Below, in pieces: positions 1-6,137 of a stretch of DNA of 10,912 nucleotides. The DNA is taken from contig CAISUR010000344.1 of the NCBI GenBank assembly GCA_903888655.1, forward strand, positions 1 through 10,912, in the 5' to 3' direction. The translations under genes and the position numbers were made by a program. The DNA is from an uncultured Bacteroidota bacterium. Lineage in GTDB: Bacteria; Bacteroidota; Bacteroidia; Flavobacteriales; Flavobacteriaceae. The notes below the pieces were generated by a model. That model was not told where the DNA came from and did not search any database. It saw nothing but the letters and a program-made list of their open reading frames with translations. Positions within the stretch are counted from its first letter, which is position 1. Every line of letters begins with the position of its first letter.

Positions 1-10
1 ATAATATATA

Positions 11-1210
11 ATGTCTTATAATTTAGTTCTAAATAGTAAAAATCTAGTTACTTCAACTCAGTTTAATAATGTATATCAATATAATTTTCCTTCAGGTTCT
101 TTTACCATACCAGAAGGAAGTGAAATGTCAATAAATCAAGTAACAATACCGTACTCATGGCGTAATGTGACAGCTGCTTTAGGAAACAATACATTTAGTT
201 ATTACATACCAAACAGTTCTAATGTGCAGACCGCTTATACTGTTACACTTGCAGATGGATTTTACACATTATCCGATATAAATAATGCATTACAAGCAAC
301 TATGAAAACAAATGGTCATTACTGGTATGATACTCAAGCCGCTTACAGTCAGCAGTTTCAATTTACAGGTGTTATTACAGGTGGAAATACATTAACGATT
401 GATGCTGGATTTAAACAAATCCAATTAAACATAGGATATGTTATTAGTTATATACCAGTAGGACAAACGGCTTATACAACAGCAACGGTGACTGCTCTTG
501 GTTCTACTTCTGGTGTTTATACTCTTTCTAGTGCTACAAATACAACATCTACGGCTATGGTCTCTCAATTAGGTAGTGAAATAACACCATCTATTATTTA
601 CCCTATTACTTTGACTTCTAGTCCAGTTTTATACACAAATACAATTACAAGTCAAACTATACCTATAGTTACTAGTATTCCTTCTGTTTTTGGTTCTGGT
701 TGGATTAATGCAAACGGTCAAAACGGACAACCTTCTTGGGCTGGTGGGTATTCTACTTCAGGCAATCAATATGCATCTCTTACATTTCCTACTACTACAT
801 CAACCACACAGACAATCGCAAATATTCTCGGATTTTCTTCAGCGGGTCTTGGAACTACTTTTTATCCTCCTCAAACAACTACTACAGCACTTCAAACAAT
901 AGCAAATGGTAATAGTTTATCGGCTCAACCACCATTTCCTCCAAAGGGAACTATTGTAAATGGCGTTATTGTTAGATGCAATTTAGTTTATAATAATGTA
1001 TCCATTTATAATGATGTATTAGATACTTTTCCAATCACATCCACATATGGTTCAAATATTAACTATCTACCTATTAGTGATAATTTTATTAGAATAAAAG
1101 GAGGAAAATATAGTAGTTTTACAATAACTTTCAATGATGATAATTTTAACAATTTAGCTATTTTAGACCCTACTGTACTAATAGGTTTAATTATAAGATT
1201 TCCACAATAG
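11..1210 (+). CDS. Penton / minor capsid-like virion protein, long paralogue (399 aa)
   Basis: Probably a single-jelly-roll minor capsid or penton-type protein of the virus shell. It is rich in Thr, Ser, Asn, Tyr and Gly, with no signal peptide or membrane segment, as expected of an all-beta virion protein. The N-terminus (YNLVLNS, then IPEGSE at 33-38 and IPYSW at 46-50) and the C-terminal third (ILGF at 272-275, VIVRC at 319-323, YGSNINY at 346-352, YSSFTITF at 367-374) match the protein at 3162-4064 in order, so the two are paralogues. I recall this family from polinton-like virus genomes, but the penton assignment is inference. Unlike its paralogue it carries an extra Gly/Thr/Val-rich stretch at about 119-190 that looks like an inserted beta domain. 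The start at 11 is supported because the paralogue's alignment begins at the same residue and a TATA-like ATATATA lies just before the ATG. It ends in TAG, 21 bases before the fibre gene. Confidence 0.75.
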   Translation: MSYNLVLNSKNLVTSTQFNNVYQYNFPSGSFTIPEGSEMSINQVTIPYSWRNVTAALGNNTFSYYIPNSSNVQTAYTVTLADGFYTLSDINNALQATMKTNGHYWYDTQAAYSQQFQFTGVITGGNTLTIDAGFKQIQLNIGYVISYIPVGQTAYTTATVTALGSTSGVYTLSSATNTTSTAMVSQLGSEITPSIIYPITLTSSPVLYTNTITSQTIPIVTSIPSVFGSGWINANGQNGQPSWAGGYSTSGNQYASLTFPTTTSTTQTIANILGFSSAGLGTTFYPPQTTTTALQTIANGNSLSAQPPFPPKGTIVNGVIVRCNLVYNNVSIYNDVLDTFPITSTYGSNINYLPISDNFIRIKGGKYSSFTITFNDDNFNNLAILDPTVLIGLIIRFPQ

Positions 1211-1276
1211 AATAATACCATCATATAATATATGAGCGAACAAACACCACCGTACCCATATTTTAATGGTATTATT
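1211..1276. repeat. 11-bp inverted repeat spanning the fibre start codon
   Basis: AATAATACCAT at 1211-1221 is the exact reverse complement of ATGGTATTATT at 1266-1276, 44 bases apart. The left arm begins right after the stop codon of the upstream gene and the right arm lies in fibre codons 12-15. In RNA it would close a loop holding the fibre start codon. It may be chance in such AT-rich sequence, and the right arm is constrained by coding. Confidence 0.35.
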
Positions 1277-3115
1277 TATAATCAAAGTTTATTCGGAGGT
1301 CAATCAGGTCAATATTTACCTCGAACAGGAGTAGCTACATCAGTAGCAACATCAACTACTTTTAATGGAATAGTTTATACAAGTGGTTTAACTGATAGTT
1401 CTACAATAAGCGCTAATAATTTATCAGTTTTAGGAACAAATAATTTTAATGGATTGAGTTATGTTAATAATACACTATATTTAAATGACACTCCACTATA
1501 CATAAGACAAAATGACCCGCATCACGGAATTTGTTATGGACTAGGAACTACAACTCCAAGTTTAAATATTGGTGTAGATGGTCCTTATGTATTTGGCTAT
1601 TATGGAGGGGCTTTGGGAACTACAAATGGAGGTAATAAATTGGCTTTACAATGGAATACAAGCGGGGTAGTTACATTACCATATCCTCCAGTTATGAGCG
1701 GGGCTTCTATTACATCAAGGACAATTCCAGATGGTTCTTTATCCACGAATATTCCACTATTAAGCGCAAGTAATACATTTATAGGGTCATTAACTACATT
1801 TGGAAATATAAAAGTAAATAATAGAATAACCGCAATATATTCTATTTCTAATTCAAATAATTTAGTTTACGGCGATACTTTATTACCATTTATATCTGCT
1901 TCGTGTTTTGATAATGTCGTTGTTGGACTTCAAAGTTTAACATCAGGAACATTGTCAAATAATAATGTTTGTCTTGGGAATAATTGTATGTCTGTAATAA
2001 CATCAGGTGGAAGTAATGTTGCTATGGGAAATCAATCATTAGCGTCTGTTACTACTGGGATCGAGAATACGGCTGTTGGAACAACATCCTTACAAACAAA
2101 TACTACTGGGGGACAGAATACGGCTATTGGAACTCAAGCACTTATAAATAATACAACAGGGAGTAATAATACAGCAATCGGCTATAACGCAGGACCAACA
2201 TCAGGGACAACATATTCAAACTCAACCTGTATAGGGGCTAATTCGGTAATAACAGCAAGTAATCAACTTGTTCTGGGAGTATCAACGACAAATGTAGTAT
2301 GCTTGGGAACATTATCATCTTCAGGACTAATTACAGCGTCAAATGGATTAACTTTATCGAGTGGAACATTAACTCTACCAGCAAATTCTATACTAGACTC
2401 GGCATTGTCTACAAATATTCCGTTGAAAAGTGGGACGAATTCATTTTCAGGAAGTAATACATTTACAGGTTCAGGAATAAATATAACGAATGGAGTTGGT
2501 GGAGGAGTAAATCTACAACAAACAAATACAAACACACAAACTATACAATGGCTAAATAGCACTAGTTCCGCTCTAGCAAATATATATGCTTCAACACTTA
2601 GTAGTGTTTTATCTTTCGACATTACATCATTATTAACAAATGGAATAAGATTTACATTAGCAGGTTCAAATTTGATGACTTTATCTACAACGGGTCTTAT
2701 GACATTATTGACATCTCCAGCATTTTCATATACAACATTACCAACTTTATCATCTACACAACTCGGTTATAGTGTTCCTATAACTGTTAATTCATCGGGT
2801 TCTAATGTTGCTAGTCAATATTATTTACTTGCGACTATAACTAGTATGCCGATTGGGGTATTTATAATAAATTATACAGTTTATACTAATAGTGCTGGTT
2901 CTGGTATGAAAATTGGACTTACAACAAGTTCAACTACAACATCAAACACATATCTTAATGGAACTGATTTAATTGCAGGAGGAATGAGTTCTTATTATTA
3001 TGTTTTCAGTAATACATCCGTGAGAACTCTGTATATTATGGGTTATAGTGGAGTTAGTATTACTTTTTCTACTAATTATGGAAATAATTCGGCGTCTTGT
3101 GTTAGGATTGCTTAA
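1232..3115 (+). CDS. Fibre-like virion protein with YadA-head-type repeats (627 aa)
   Basis: Probably a trimeric surface fibre used for host attachment. Three FNG(I/L)xY motifs (residues 11, 44, 72) mark the N-terminal part. Residues about 227-350 hold repeats of the form N(T/V)A(I/V)G..(S/A)L..TTG, ending in IGANS and NQLVLG. This is the pattern of YadA-like head repeats of bacterial trimeric adhesins, which also occur in viral fibres. A segment beginning LSTNIPL is duplicated at about 170-190 and 392-413 and flanks the repeats. The last ~130 residues (from LPTLSSTQLGYS at 503) are aromatic and beta-rich, plausibly a receptor-binding knob. There is no signal peptide, so delivery is through virion assembly rather than secretion. 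It sits between two penton-like paralogues, which fits a vertex-anchored fibre. The start follows a TATA-like AATATATG. The fibre architecture is fairly sure; the receptor role is inference. Confidence 0.75.
   Translation: MSEQTPPYPYFNGIIYNQSLFGGQSGQYLPRTGVATSVATSTTFNGIVYTSGLTDSSTISANNLSVLGTNNFNGLSYVNNTLYLNDTPLYIRQNDPHHGICYGLGTTTPSLNIGVDGPYVFGYYGGALGTTNGGNKLALQWNTSGVVTLPYPPVMSGASITSRTIPDGSLSTNIPLLSASNTFIGSLTTFGNIKVNNRITAIYSISNSNNLVYGDTLLPFISASCFDNVVVGLQSLTSGTLSNNNVCLGNNCMSVITSGGSNVAMGNQSLASVTTGIENTAVGTTSLQTNTTGGQNTAIGTQALINNTTGSNNTAIGYNAGPTSGTTYSNSTCIGANSVITASNQLVLGVSTTNVVCLGTLSSSGLITASNGLTLSSGTLTLPANSILDSALSTNIPLKSGTNSFSGSNTFTGSGINITNGVGGGVNLQQTNTNTQTIQWLNSTSSALANIYASTLSSVLSFDITSLLTNGIRFTLAGSNLMTLSTTGLMTLLTSPAFSYTTLPTLSSTQLGYSVPITVNSSGSNVASQYYLLATITSMPIGVFIINYTVYTNSAGSGMKIGLTTSSTTTSNTYLNGTDLIAGGMSSYYYVFSNTSVRTLYIMGYSGVSITFSTNYGNNSASCVRIA
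1262..1460 (+). repeat. Three FNG(I/L)xY-coding repeats at the fibre N-terminus
   Basis: TTTAATGG recurs in frame at 1262, 1361 and 1445, each time encoding FNG followed by (I/L)(I/V/S)Y, at residues 11, 44 and 72 of the fibre. The first copy follows PPYPY. Spacing is 33 and 28 residues, so these are recurring motifs rather than a strict tandem array. Confidence 0.65.
1910..2281 (+). repeat. YadA-head-type repeat region of the fibre gene
   Basis: This encodes residues about 227-350, in which N(T/V)A(I/V)G, (S/A)L and TTG recur roughly every 18-20 residues, ending in CIGANS and NQLVLG. The central units are clearest (SNVAMGNQSL, ENTAVGTTSL, QNTAIGTQAL, NNTAIGYNAG). The outer units are worn (DNVVVGLQSL, NNVCLGNNCM). 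Confidence 0.75.
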
Positions 3116-3156
3116 GCGAAGTAACCGTTGGTAGATAAATTTTTCTCTTATTATAT

Positions 3157-3164
3157 TATAAATG
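3157..3164 (+). promoter_or_regulatory. TATAAATG start element of the short penton-like gene
   Basis: TATAAATG includes the start codon at 3162 and is preceded by TTATAT. The same octamer or a one-base variant lies at the starts of the genes at 8213 (-), 8813 (-) and 8856 (+). It is read as a late-promoter-like element with an almost leaderless transcript, by analogy with the poxvirus late TAAATG. Confidence 0.4.
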
Positions 3165-4064
3165 CCTTATAATTTAATATTAAACTCGAATAATGTAATA
3201 GGAAATAATAATACTGATTTTAGATATAGTTTTATACAAGGTTCTTTACATATACCAGAAGGTAGTGAAATATGTGTATCTCAAATTGTAGTTCCTTATT
3301 CATTTTTTAACTTAAATGCAGGACTGTACAATAATACATCCATAAGATTTACTTTTTCAGGAACAACTTATAATTATACTTTTCCTAACGGATTTTATTT
3401 GACAAGTGATATAAATAATGCTTTAGAACTTTACATGATTAGCCAAGGTCTTTATTTATATGATACTACAAGAAATCAAAATGTTTATTATATACAAATT
3501 ATTTCAAATCCTACATATTACGCTAATACAATTTATACATTTCCAGTTCCAGCATCATTACCAACAAATTTCACAAATCCATCAGGTCTTTTTCCATTTT
3601 CATCATCTACTTATACACCTCAATTATTATTTAATAGTAATTTATCAACTATTTTAGGTTTTACTAAAAATGTTTATTATCCTACTTCATTACAATCTAC
3701 AGGTTACTCTATAAATTCTACTACAACTCCGAACGCAACTCCAGTAAATTCAGTCATAGTGAGATGCTCTCTTGTAAATAATAGTTGCACAACACCTACA
3801 GATGTCTTAGATAGTTTTTACCCTAATTCTTCTTTTGGATCTAATATAAATTATGTTCCTAATTATGAAAAATGGATAGAAGCTAATACAGGTGTATATA
3901 GTTCTTTTACTGTATCATTTGTAGACCAAAACTTTCAAACAATTCAATCACAAGACGCTAATGTTTTAGTTAATTTATTATTGAAAACAGGTAAGAAAAA
4001 AGAAAAAGAAATAAGAAAAATTCCATTAATGATTTCTAGCGATAAATTATTTAACGAAGAATAA
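3162..4064 (+). CDS. Penton / minor capsid-like virion protein, short paralogue (300 aa)
   Basis: Paralogue of the protein at 11-1210. Shared, in order: YNLILNS near the start, IPEGSE at 31-36, a VPYSF segment at 44-48, SDINNAL at 82-88, ILGF at 164-167, VIVRC at 198-202, FGSNINY at 225-231 and YSSFTVSF at 246-253. It lacks the ~70-residue insertion and so is probably closer to the ancestral single beta domain. In known polinton-like virus relatives this family has about this length; from that and its place in a capsid gene block I infer a penton or minor capsid role. It has a C-terminal tail of about 26 residues (275-300) that the long paralogue lacks; it starts with a Lys-rich stretch (GKKKEKE) and ends acidic (LFNEE). 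The tail could reach inward to DNA or core protein. The ATG is part of TATAAATG and matches the paralogue's start. Confidence 0.75.
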   Translation: MPYNLILNSNNVIGNNNTDFRYSFIQGSLHIPEGSEICVSQIVVPYSFFNLNAGLYNNTSIRFTFSGTTYNYTFPNGFYLTSDINNALELYMISQGLYLYDTTRNQNVYYIQIISNPTYYANTIYTFPVPASLPTNFTNPSGLFPFSSSTYTPQLLFNSNLSTILGFTKNVYYPTSLQSTGYSINSTTTPNATPVNSVIVRCSLVNNSCTTPTDVLDSFYPNSSFGSNINYVPNYEKWIEANTGVYSSFTVSFVDQNFQTIQSQDANVLVNLLLKTGKKKEKEIRKIPLMISSDKLFNEE

Positions 4065-4076
4065 AGTTTTTATATC

Positions 4077-4092
4077 TAATATATATATAATG
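4077..4092 (+). promoter_or_regulatory. TATA-like start element of the lipase-protease gene
   Basis: An alternating TA run (TAATATATATATA) lies directly against the ATG at 4090. The 25-base gap after the previous stop contains little else; AATAAA overlaps that previous stop (4060-4065) and could be a polyadenylation signal. Confidence 0.3.
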
Positions 4093-5163
4093 TATGATTT
4101 TAGATATAAAAAACCAACTAAAGTAGGAGGAAAATTAAAAGTATCTCATTTAAAAGGATTATTAAATGCTTCTTATGAACCTAAAGATGAAGTTGATGGA
4201 TTTATATTAGATAAACAATTATCATCAAAAACATCGAAAGTTTATTTTGACCCGAAAACAAATCAGTCAGTAGTAGCTCACAGAGGAACTTCAGGATTTA
4301 CTGATTGGATTAACAATGCTGTATTTGCGTACGGTGGAAAAAAAGCTTATGAAATGACACCAAGATATAGACAAGCGAAAGAAGTTCAACAAAAAGCCCA
4401 AGATAAATATGGTAAGGATAATATTACGACAATCGGACACTCGCAAGGCGGACTTCAGGCAGAATTATTAGGTGGAAATAGTAAAGAAGTAATTACATTA
4501 AATAAAGCTACACGACCATTTTCAAATAAGAAAAATGAAAATCAATTTGACATAAGAGCTGAAAGTGATGTTGTTTCTGGATTAAATCCTGTTCAAATTA
4601 AAAATGGTAATGAAATAATTATACCATCAAAAAATTTAGGAGCTTTAGATGCTCATAAAATAGAAATATTAGAACAATTAGAAGGTGATCGAGAGATTGG
4701 TAAAGGTATTAGTAGAGGAAATGGATTAACTGATTTACAAATAAAACACTTATTACATGGTTGCAAAATATTTGCTGGTTGTTATATGAAAAATGAATTA
4801 CCAGATATTCTTAAATCTGATATGTGGTATATAATGAATATGGATAATGCGCCTAATTCAGGAACTCATTGGATTTGTTTTAAAACATGTAGTCCTTTTA
4901 TTTATTTTGACCCATTAATAGGTGGTGACCCTCCGTTAGAAGTATTAGAAAAAGCTAGAAAATCTGGTATATATTATGATATGAAAGAAATACAAAATGT
5001 AAATTCTACTGGTTGCGGTTGGTTTTGCGTTGCTTGCATTTTACATGATAGTAAAAGTAAAGATAATTCATATAAATCATTCAAAAAATTTACTCATATG
5101 TTTTCAAATAATAATAATATTAACGATAGAATATTAGGACATATGCTAAAACAGCTAATATGA
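4090..5163 (+). CDS. Lipase-like hydrolase fused to adenain-type maturation protease (357 aa)
   Basis: Two enzymes in one chain. The N-terminal half (about 20-195) resembles class 3 lipases: HRGTS at 64-68 (oxyanion strand), the nucleophile elbow GHSQG with Ser118, then Asp160 (AESDVVS) and His189 (DAHK) as the probable triad. The C-terminal half, from about GLTDLQI (212), is a C5 adenain-like cysteine protease: His260 in GTHW, Asp274 in YFDP, oxyanion Gln302 and nucleophile Cys309 in QNVNSTGCGWFC. This preserves the Gln-to-Cys spacing of seven and the CGxFC pattern of adenovirus protease. Polintons and virophages use such proteases to mature capsid and core proteins. A lipase domain on the same chain could be packaged and act on host membranes at entry, much as parvoviral PLA2 does (inference). 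No reading-frame break separates the halves. It ends in TGA at a convergent junction with the core-protein gene, a hairpin lying between. Confidence 0.88.
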   Translation: MYDFRYKKPTKVGGKLKVSHLKGLLNASYEPKDEVDGFILDKQLSSKTSKVYFDPKTNQSVVAHRGTSGFTDWINNAVFAYGGKKAYEMTPRYRQAKEVQQKAQDKYGKDNITTIGHSQGGLQAELLGGNSKEVITLNKATRPFSNKKNENQFDIRAESDVVSGLNPVQIKNGNEIIIPSKNLGALDAHKIEILEQLEGDREIGKGISRGNGLTDLQIKHLLHGCKIFAGCYMKNELPDILKSDMWYIMNMDNAPNSGTHWICFKTCSPFIYFDPLIGGDPPLEVLEKARKSGIYYDMKEIQNVNSTGCGWFCVACILHDSKSKDNSYKSFKKFTHMFSNNNNINDRILGHMLKQLI

Positions 5164-5206
5164 AATGTTATTATATTTATTTCAATAATAGATATAATAT
5201 TATATT

Positions 5207-5230
5207 AACTCTTGAATGAATTCGAGGGTT
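5207..5230 (+). terminator. Hairpin at the convergent gene end
   Basis: An inverted repeat with a 10-base-pair stem (arms 5207-5216 and 5221-5230) and loop TGAA. Two of the pairs are T-G, so the helix is continuous (as U-G wobbles) only in the + strand transcript; in the - strand transcript they become A-C mismatches. It lies 44 bases after the stop of the lipase-protease gene and touches the stop codon of the convergent core-protein gene. A role in ending or processing + strand transcripts, like the 3' hairpins of Mimivirus messages, is inference. A weaker 6-bp stem (TGAAAT / ATTTCA, 5161-5184) overlaps the stop codon upstream. Confidence 0.5.
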
Positions 5231-6105
5231 TAAAATGGAAGAAAGCTTCCCGCTAGTGAACCCAAAGTAGAGCCAAAAATTCCTTCACCTTTTCCTTTGC
5301 GTCCTCTACGCTTTACACCTTCACCTTTTCCTTTTGGTCTACCTCTTCGTCTAATACCTTCTCCTTCACCATATCCAGCTGGAAGTAGCGCTCCACCAGC
5401 TAATCCGTGTCCTCTACGACCAGCCCTTCGTCTTCCTTCACCATAACCTCCTAGAGTATGCTTTTTAGTATGTCCGTGTCCCATAATAGCTGGCCCTATT
5501 ACTTGATTACCTAATTTATATCCTAAATCAAAAGGATTTACTGGTCCAAATGTTTTTCCTGCTTCATGTCCGATTGACTTAGCTACATCTACAATATGCG
5601 GTGCTATTTGTCGACCTACGCTTGGTAAAGTTTGCGTAAAAAAATCTTCAAATGGACCTTCTCCATGAGAAGCGTGATGAGCATGAGAAGCGTGATGAAC
5701 AGCATGTTTTCTTGGACGACCTCTTGGTCTAATACCGTACGAAGGGTGTTTATCAACATACCTCAAATGAGGGGGCTTACTTAAATCCTCATATATTTCA
5801 TTCATACTAATTGGCTTTTTTTGTGTGCGACCAACTGGATTATATACAGCTGGATATATAGCTGGATTATGCATTCCTTCACCATGAGAACCATGTCTTA
5901 AATGTTGATGCTGAGCAATCTGATAAGGGTCTAGTTGAAGCGTGTGAGCTTTTCCCTTGTGATGAGCCGCCATAATTTTCTTATGCTGTTCTTGGCTTAC
6001 ATGAATTTTATGTCCTGATCCATGTTTTACTCGAACACGATGACCATTTAGTAGCTTACTAATCTGCGTCGGCGAAAGTCTATGAATACCTATCTCATGA
6101 TACAT
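5230..6105 (-). CDS. Basic His/Gly/Arg-rich DNA-binding core protein with AT-hooks (291 aa)
   Basis: Probably the genome-condensing core protein, comparable in role to adenovirus pVII and mu. The N-terminal ~65 residues form a conserved-looking module (LSPTQISKLLNGHRVRVKHG, then HKKIMAAHHKGKAHTL.LDPYQ) that I recall from basic proteins of polinton-like and large DNA viruses. AT-hook cores RGRP occur at 128-131 and 254-257, with a degenerate RGRK at 267-270. GEG motifs preceded by His, Tyr or Lys recur at about 74, 147, 221, 245, 260 and 272. The C-terminal third is strongly Arg/Lys/Gly-rich, and residues 137-150 are His-rich. Sequences fitting adenain-type cleavage rules (IMGH|G, LGGY|G, LAGG|A) cluster at 207-239, suggesting maturation into smaller basic peptides. 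The ATG follows TTTTATAAAAT. It is visibly richer in G+C than its neighbours, which follows from its Gly/Arg/His content. It is the last of three - strand genes. Confidence 0.7.
   Translation of the reverse strand: MYHEIGIHRLSPTQISKLLNGHRVRVKHGSGHKIHVSQEQHKKIMAAHHKGKAHTLQLDPYQIAQHQHLRHGSHGEGMHNPAIYPAVYNPVGRTQKKPISMNEIYEDLSKPPHLRYVDKHPSYGIRPRGRPRKHAVHHASHAHHASHGEGPFEDFFTQTLPSVGRQIAPHIVDVAKSIGHEAGKTFGPVNPFDLGYKLGNQVIGPAIMGHGHTKKHTLGGYGEGRRRAGRRGHGLAGGALLPAGYGEGEGIRRRGRPKGKGEGVKRRGRKGKGEGIFGSTLGSLAGSFLPF
5282..5334 (-). repeat. 36-base tandem repeat in the core-protein gene
   Basis: The 17-base string CCTTCACCTTTTCCTTT occurs on the + strand at 5282-5298 and again at 5318-5334, a 36-base period. 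It encodes a duplicated 12-residue basic unit ending in KGKGEG in the C-terminal tail of the core protein. The likely origin is slippage or unequal exchange within a low-complexity coding region. Confidence 0.7.
5664..5698 (-). repeat. 18-base tandem repeat encoding a His-rich stretch
   Basis: The 17-base string CATGAGAAGCGTGATGA appears at 5664-5680 and 5682-5698, a period of 18 bases. It encodes two copies of an HHASHx unit in the core protein (about residues 137-147), just before one of its HGEG motifs. Confidence 0.75.
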
Positions 6106-6116
6106 ATTTTATAAAA
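6103..6116 (-). promoter_or_regulatory. TATA-like start element of the core-protein gene
   Basis: TTTTATAAAAT directly precedes the ATG on the - strand. It resembles the TATAAATG elements of the neighbouring genes but is not identical. It contains the perfect palindrome TTTTATAAAA. Confidence 0.3.
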
Positions 6117-6137
6117 TAGCAATAGAAAATAAAATTA

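Noticed and set aside
126..200. Possible transmembrane or signal segment in the penton-like proteins
   Set aside because: The hydrophobic stretches are short and broken by Asn, Thr and Gly, as expected of beta strands rather than membrane helices.
690..902. 70-codon + strand frame inside the long penton-like gene
   Set aside because: An out-of-frame shadow, rich in Leu and Gln from low-complexity codons, within a gene whose own frame has a clear paralogue.
2263..2622. 119-codon open frame on the - strand inside the fibre gene
   Set aside because: It lies wholly within the fibre gene, antisense to it, and its product has no recognisable motif. The fibre frame has clear repeats across the same bases, so this is a shadow.
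3109..3120. GCTTAAGC palindrome at the fibre stop codon as a terminator hairpin
   Set aside because: Without a loop it can form only a four-pair stem around TTAA with one wobble pair, too weak to call.
3460..3657. 65-codon + strand frame inside the short penton-like gene
   Set aside because: An out-of-frame shadow with a His/Ile/Gln-rich low-complexity product; the main frame is supported by the paralogue.
5282..5698. Short regular repeats considered as a CRISPR array
   Set aside because: There are only two copies of each, they lie in frame within a coding region, and they encode repeated basic or His-rich residues. They are coding repeats.
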